DNA of 64,000 bases, taken from Centropus unirufus (taxonomy: Eukaryota > Chordata > Aves > Cuculiformes > Centropidae). The notes below the pieces were generated by a model, which was given only the letters and a program-made list of their open reading frames with translations, searched no databases and was not told the DNA's origin. The stretch covers positions 260,147-324,146 of the forward strand of contig VYZI01000256.1 of assembly GCA_013397695.1 (NCBI GenBank), written 5' to 3'. Positions 57,470 through 64,000 of this stretch are shown here, piece after piece. Both the position numbers and the translations under genes were made by a program. Position 1 is the first letter of the stretch. Every line of letters begins with the position of its first letter.

Positions 57470-60400
57470 GTACGGTCCGGTTCCCCGCTCCGTTGGGAAG
57501 GGGGTGTCTCCGGGGTGAGAGGCTCTGGAGAACCTGGACGCCGTTTGATGTGTTAGAAAGCCGAGCTGGTGCTTCAGATTGCCCTCAGAATTTGCTATGT
57601 CGTTTGTAACCCCCCCTGTGATGGATTTCTGCTTAATTATTAAGATGCGTCTGGAACGGTCAGGTTTGTGTGCTTGAGGAGAAAGAACCATGATATGTCC
57701 TCAGTGATAACATTTAATCATGATTTTACTCTTAAACCAGGGCTCGCCTCCCTGTTAGCTGTCAGCCGCTACCAATGGAGCGTGGAAAGGGTGTAGTTTT
57801 TGGAGAGCCCCAAGTGATGCCGATTGTGATTCCACCATCACAAGTCTTCCATTGAGCATGCCGTTGTTTATAGTGGCTTGGGAAGCCCCAAAAGCAGAGG
57901 TGTAACCCATCTTGCTTTCTTTTTTGAATAGGAGTTGTGGTGGTGATGAAAGCAATATAACACCAGGTCACCTAAAATAAGGATTGAAAGCTTTGTGAGC
58001 GCTGAAAACACAGAAGGGACATCCACACGCATTGCCTTGCCAATGCAAAGCCAGGGAAGAAGGAGTTGGGATGAATTTCTGCAGGAATTTTGGAGAGGAG
58101 CCAGTGCCCCTGTGGTTACCAGCACAGCCCAGTTTTGAGTGGCCCTGGCTGGGTGCCAAGCATCTTTCCACACCTGACCCTTTCCCAGTCACTACTGAAG
58201 TTCCACCAAGGAGCCCTGCCTGATCCATTTGGCACTGGCTTGTCAAGTAATGCCTTGGTGCACTGCTGTCTTACCGGGTGAGGCAGCTTAAACTGGAGCT
58301 TTGAAATGAATCCCCCTGGTGATAATTTAATTTCCATTGTGAGCAGCTTGCAGTGGCAGCAGGCCTTGGGTTTGCATTCGCTTCATCACACAGTGGGGTG
58401 CAGACAGAGGCCTCAAAAGCAGAGCCCAGTGCTGCCTCTGGAGATGGCCTGGGGTTTTGAAGAGGTACTGCAGGCTTGGGGAAGCAAAGCCAGAGTGGCA
58501 GGGTGAGCCCAGAGTGCAGTTGCTCAGCCAGCTTCCAGTTCCATGGCATGGGCTTATTCAGACCTTGCTTGGTCTTACTGGCGTGACTTTGGGCTTGAGG
58601 GGTTTTTAGCAGTACATTCCATTGTTGGTGGACTCTATATACGTTCCCTTTCTCTCATCAGTAGTAGCTCCTCTTAGCTTGTCATCTTGCTGTTAGTAAC
58701 TGACCTTCTGAGCAATCCATGGCTCTCCACAGCATAACCTGGAAAACCTCGCACAGTTGCGAGTCAGGGCTTTGCTTCCTTATTTTCAGATGTGCCTTTT
58801 CTCCATTTGCCTTCTCTCGCCGAGCAAACTCGGGGAAGGTGGGCTTGGATGAACCCAGTGTCTGTCACTGAGCTTTTCTGGGTTGCCTGTCTCAGGTACG
58901 CCAAATGTGTGCCCAGATTGCACTCTTGCACGCCTGTGCAAACAATTCATACATCAATACTAGTTTAACCTTTCCCCAAAACTGGAATAATTGGTTTTCA
59001 AGCTGTAATTAGAGTCACTCTCTTGCAAGTATCAGAAAGGGTTAGAGAATACTACTTGCTTGTTGCTTTGCCATGTTGTATCATTCTTAGAATTATTGCC
59101 TATAATGATATAAATCCTATGTAAAAATGAATTAAAAAAAGACAAAAGCTGAAAAAAAGACCAAAGACCTTTATGGAGCTAGTTATCTGTTCATAAGTTA
59201 AGGTTGCTTGTCGGGAGGCATAAAGACCGGTTGTTTTGGGTGGGGGTTTTGGACCCGCGTCCTATTTTTAACAGAGACAAAAGGTCAGGAAGAAGTGTTG
59301 ATAATGGAAAAGCTGACCTAGCTTTATCCCTGGTGCTGGATCTGGTGCCACTGCATCAGCACTGCCGCGCACGGTGCATGTGGGCTAAGGGATGGGATGG
59401 TAGAGCTCGCAGTGCTTATCTGAGAAAGGGAGCAGGGCACCTGGGAGCTGACGTTGGTGCAACCTGCAATCCCTGCATAAACCTCATGTGGAAAGGTGGG
59501 GAGGAGGAAGGAGGGAAAAAGAACAGGCTCTGGAGTTCTGGCAAAGGCATAACAGAAGGCTGTGGGGTTTTGCTTCTAAATCAAGACATTTATTGCAATA
59601 GCAAATCCAGCAGCTTGCTGAAATAAGGATTTGGAGCCTCCAGTTGCTGTCCCTCAGCTCTTGTGTTCAGAGAGTTTTGTGCTGCTGGCCTCTTTTCCCT
59701 TGGTGATCTGCTGTGCCCCACAGGCCGCCATCCTGCCTTGCTCCTCCTCACCTTGCCACCATCATGCTGGGGAGGAGCAGAAACTGCTCCTGGCCTTGCA
59801 GCATCAATGTCTGCATGCATCCTGGCATCCCAGAACCGGGAAGTCAGAAGAGAGGATGAAGTGTTGAGAGCAGAGCAGCATACAGGATGGGAAAGGTTAA
59901 AATGTGGTGGGAAAAATAAGATTTTTAGGTGGAGAATTTTGACTCCCACAACTTGTGCTGGGCTGCTTTCGTGGAACACCCTGGCCTGACTCGGGGGTGA
60001 AATGGCACAGGGGACCAGCAGTCAGTCCCAGCTTCTCCTCTATTGCAGTCCCAGCTCTTTGGTCTGAGTTGTCTGACAGGCCTTTCACCTTCAGGCTTTG
60101 CTTGGCACGATCGCCTATGGTGTGGGTTTCCACCTTGCTATTTTTAAAGGTGCTTTTCTGGCAGCCATTCCAAAGGGAGGGCAAAAAAATGCACTGAACA
60201 AGAAAGCTGCAGTACATTTATTTTTTTTTTTTTCCTTTAGGTGAAAGTGGTTCGTTGATAGCTGTTAAGTTTTATTATTTCTTGTTGATTCTTTTTTTAA
60301 AGCAGGTTACTTGGGAATGACAGTATAAAAGTACAGTAGGTGGACAAAGTGAGTGATTCCTGGTTTCATATCCCTCTCTAAAACTCTTAATTCCAATGGG

Positions 60401-63400
60401 AATCTTCCTCATCACCAGAAGCGTTTTTGATAGTGCCAGGTCTCTGGGATGTGTCAGGAGCTTGAGGCAAATTGTTTTGCTTTTCTATTGTGCTCCAAGG
60501 GCTCCCAAAGCAGAGAGGCAGCAGCCGCAGTGGGAGCTCAGCATTCCTGCCGCCAGCCCTTTCCCTGGGAGTCTGTTTGCTGCAGCCTTCCCTGGAATCA
60601 TCTCACTTGAGGCCAGTTTTGTGGTAGGAGCTGGAGACACATAGAGGTGGCTCACAATGTTAGGGCATAGTGGGAATCACAGGCTCACTCGCTGGCACTT
60701 AGAACAATCGGGATCCTCCTGTGGAGGTGATGCTTTCCAAGAAAACCAAGCCCAGCTGTGCTTCTTCTGAAGCCAAAGGCAATCCACTTTGGGAGATGGG
60801 TTCTTATCAGGGATGAGACAGTGGCAAGTTGGAGTAATTCCTGCCACAGAGCTGGAGTTTCTGAGTCTAACTCAGCACAACTTCAGTTCTATTCAGTCCC
60901 TGAGTAGCCGAAGGGTCCATGCGTGAGGGTAGTTACCAAGTGTCTTCCGACTGTATCCCCCATAGCACAGAGTGTGGATGCTCCATTCAACAATACAAGC
61001 AATTTGTTTTATTTTTCAGCTGGAACAATTCTGTCTCTGTGCCATTAAGCGGATTTGGCAGATCTGCTTGGCTTACAAAATGAGATTTTTGTTTTCAAAC
61101 AAGCAGTGTTTTTTAATTGGGTAACCAGAGCGGCCCTGTGCTGTGCAGGCATCGCAGGGTGGAACGTGCTGCTCAGCTCCGGTTTGTTTGCAGTCTGCAT
61201 AGGGATCACTGAGGCATGTCAAGGGGCTGAGGTGTGACAACCATTGCCATTGCATTTCTGTCGCGTGTCCAGGAGTACGTGTGTGTGTGTGTGGGATGAA
61301 CACAGACCTGGGCTTTTTGGAGAGGTGATGGAATGCAAAACGGCCCTGTACTGTTTTGCTGGATGTTAAATTTCTACTTGAAATCATCAGTCATCTTTGT
61401 GAGGAGCTTCACCTCAGAGCAGTGGAAACTGTAATCCTCGTGGGATCAGCTTGTAATTGAGAACAGAAGGGATCCACGTGATGGCTGCATGATTTGGATC
61501 TACTCTCAGCTGTCAAGAATTACAATGTGCTGTTTTTTTGTTGTTGTTTTTTTTTTTTAAATCCTGTTCGCACTAAAATGGGCAATTCATGGTGTGCATG
61601 ACATAACTATGCAATGATCATCTGGTACTATCAAATTTGGTAACTAAGATTGGGTTTTATTCCTCTTTTTTTGACCTGTAATTCAGATGTTTCAGTGTCA
61701 GACCCACTTGCATAGAACACCCTGAGTAGAACTAGTCCAGCTCTCCAGGAGAATCAAATGCTGTTCTCAACGCTCAAGTCCCATTAATCTTCATTGAATC
61801 ATCCTTCGGACTCCACCTTTTCTCTCCGTTTTCTGTTCAGGTATTTGTCCGTGGTTGCTGCTTACTTCAGAATGGTTTCACCAAGCAGCAGGACCCTGTT
61901 AGTCACGTTTTTATTTTGCAAATTGGCGGCCTTCTTGGCACCTCATTTTGCCTGGAGGGGGAAGAGTCTTCCTATTTTTGGTGGAGGAGCTGCAGAGCCA
62001 TACAGTTGTGAGAGGACCATGTGACGTGAAGGCTCATACACCCAGGCTGTGCTCCACTGCTGGAGCTGTGGTCCTGGTGAAGCCACAGTGGGAACATAGC
62101 ACACCCAGGCGGGAACCCTGGAACTTTGGTTTAGGGTTTCTCTGGGCGTGCGAAATAGGAAAATTAAGCGGTGGGAAGAGGTGGAATGGCTCCATGGATT
62201 ATGTCTTTCCCATCACAGATCTGTAAACACGGTGCTGAGAGTAGCAGGGGCTGTTCATGTGCAGAGGGAACCTGGGTGATATTATTCCCGTGTTAGAAAT
62301 AACACATAGTGCAGACCCCCCTGAAGAGGTGAAGTTTGAAGGAGCTGGAGACCAGATCAGATGGAAGAAAGGTGAAGTCGGTAATCTGCGAGGTGGTGTG
62401 TGGTAATCGTCGTGAATGCTTTGAAGAGCAGTTGGATCATGGAATCCAGACACCGTGCACTGTCCTCCCTGTATGCACTGAACCCCGCTACAAGCCGGAT
62501 GGAAAGGGAACTGACTGAGGAGATGGAGAGCTGAAGAATGGGAAGGTGAAGATTTGAAAAGCTGCTGAGGACACCCAGTACCACGTGCCGGCACGCCAGC
62601 TGATTGGAAGGAATTTGGAGACAGTGACTGAGTGCCCTGTGGGGCAAGGGGAGACCCATATCAGGGCTACTCTGGGTCTGGTTTCTATGTTAAACTTACG
62701 TAAATATTTTCAACACTGAAAGTAAGGAATTACAATCAAGAGATGTTTTCTTTGTTCTTTCAAGCTTGTTCAGTCTAAATGAAGTCAGATCTGGGCAGTC
62801 TGAGGCAAGTTTAATTCCCTTGGAGGTACTGAATCAGAAGTGTTGCAGTGCTGCAATCGAAATGGGGGGAAAGGGAAGTACAGCTTTGGGTTTTCTCAGG
62901 GGTTTTTTGTGCAAACTATCAAGCGCTGGAGTAAAATGAGACATTTTCCATAGCAGTAACCCCTGTCCTTCCCTCCGGAAGGAAGCTAATTGTGGTGAAG
63001 CTTGTTCAGCATGTGACTCCATGCAGTTGCAACATGCAGAAATTCCTGCTGATTGGAACTGGTGGTCTTGGAGGTGTTTTCCGACCTTAATGATTCTACA
63101 ATTCCCTGGTAGTCGTGTAGAGGCAGTGAGATTGCACCTTTAACATCCATGATGCACAATGGCTTTTTACTTGTCCTGTGTCCCTCATGGACAGGCAGCT
63201 TGGAATTCCCAAGTGCGAGGTTTTCCTTTTTATCCTCTCCCAGTTTGCTGCAAATCCATGACTTTGCTATCTCCTTAGCCCAGGGCAAGCCTCAACTGTG
63301 TCAACATGTCTGTGGCACAGGAAAAGTGATGTGTCCATGACCCTGGTGCTTCCACGTGAGGGGTAGCTCATGCTTAACCAAGAGATGATGGCAATGGCCT

Positions 63401-64000
63401 TGAAAGCAAAAACGTCCTCTTGCACTAAAAATACTTCAGCGACTAGTCGTGCTCTGACTTGTCAAAGCCCAAGGAGTTGGTGCGGTGAAACGGTTCAGGG
63501 ACGCTGGATGCTGAGTGGGGATGCCTGAATTTGGAGAGCAAAGGCTGTTAGTGTGGGATGGAGCTGGAACATGGTGTGGTCCGAGGGAAGAGCCATGGTG
63601 AGCCCTTACCTGCCAGGGAGCAGATGGTGCTGGGATCAGCAGAGCCCAGTGGCTGGTAGCCAAGGAAAGCAGAGACTCCCTGGGAGAAGTGCTCCGGGTT
63701 CTCCCATTGGGTCTCCTGCTCGGGATGGGGACCAGGATGGACAGGCAGGCTCAGGATGGGGCAGCAGTGCTGGCACCAGATAATGGGTGTGTGTTAAGTG
63801 GGTTTAGAATGCGTGCTCCAACCTTTCTCTTTGGAAAGGACCTTCCCAGGCAGGAGTTGCGAGTTGAAATGAATGGACGTTTGTGTTCTGTATGCAAGAC
63901 GCTCTCTGTGTTTGCATTTAGAGGCGGGGCTTCCATGTAGTTGTTTTCCTAAAGTGTTTTTTCTTAAGCTGCTTTCAGTTGGGAATAGACTACTCCTGGC
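57470..64000 (+). other. RUFY3: RUFY3 intron 1 (partial)
   Basis: No exon recognised. It holds T-rich runs (60222-60235, 61534-61559), a short GT repeat near 61279-61291, and a small CR1 3' end at 63045-63112. Confidence 0.65.
63045..63112 (+). mobile_element. CR1 LINE 3' tail fragment
   Basis: Short remnant: gaactggtggtcttggaggt, gttttccgaccttaatgatt, ctacaattccct. The wording matches the last part of CR1. Confidence 0.65.

Overview
The window looks like avian nuclear DNA. It is intron-rich, with vertebrate genes having GT-AG introns and CpG-island promoters. At least twelve CR1 (LINE) fragments are spread through it, several ending in the typical degenerate ATTCTATGATTCT-like 3' tail. The J-chain protein also looks bird-like. 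I name no species. All gene calls come from reading exons by eye and comparing with remembered mammalian orthologues; no database search was run.

Layout, left to right. (1) NAAA, minus strand, first four coding exons at 606-4452; the rest lies beyond the left edge. (2) SDAD1, minus strand, 22 coding exons at 6022-19016, complete, 691 codons, every splice phase consistent. (3) About 6.3 kb without a recognised gene. (4) A FAM47E-like gene, plus strand, 25369-30035, with one middle exon junction unresolved. (5) 30.0-33.3 kb: decayed or orphan open frames that resemble the C-terminal part of enamelin (ENAM) and sit where ENAM should be, tail-to-tail with JCHAIN. (6) JCHAIN, minus strand, four coding exons at 33290-39145, complete, 160 residues. 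(7) A 5.8 kb gene-poor gap rich in CR1. (8) UTP3, plus strand, intronless, 44974-46656. (9) RUFY3, plus strand: two alternative first coding exons (50458-50686 and 57292-57469), both ending in phase 1; the remaining exons lie beyond the right edge.

The genes do not form a functional unit. Two (SDAD1, UTP3) are nucleolar ribosome-biogenesis factors, one for the large and one for the small subunit. NAAA is a lysosomal amidase and RUFY3 is an adaptor that moves lysosomes; a perfect palindromic CLEAR-type E-box lies upstream of the main RUFY3 start. JCHAIN is a plasma-cell gene with an octamer-like element and a TATA-like box close upstream.

Points most worth a second look: the enamelin-like remnant beside JCHAIN (fits tooth loss in birds); the join of a block that is on human 4q21.1 (NAAA-SDAD1-FAM47E, without CXCL9/10/11, NUP54 or SCARB2) to a block on human 4q13.3 (ENAM-JCHAIN-UTP3-RUFY3) within 3.3 kb; an LTR-like insertion that makes up almost all of SDAD1 intron 2; a GC-AG intron in SDAD1; and the CLEAR-type site at RUFY3. 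I found no CRISPR array, tRNA, rRNA or wholly new gene system that I could support.
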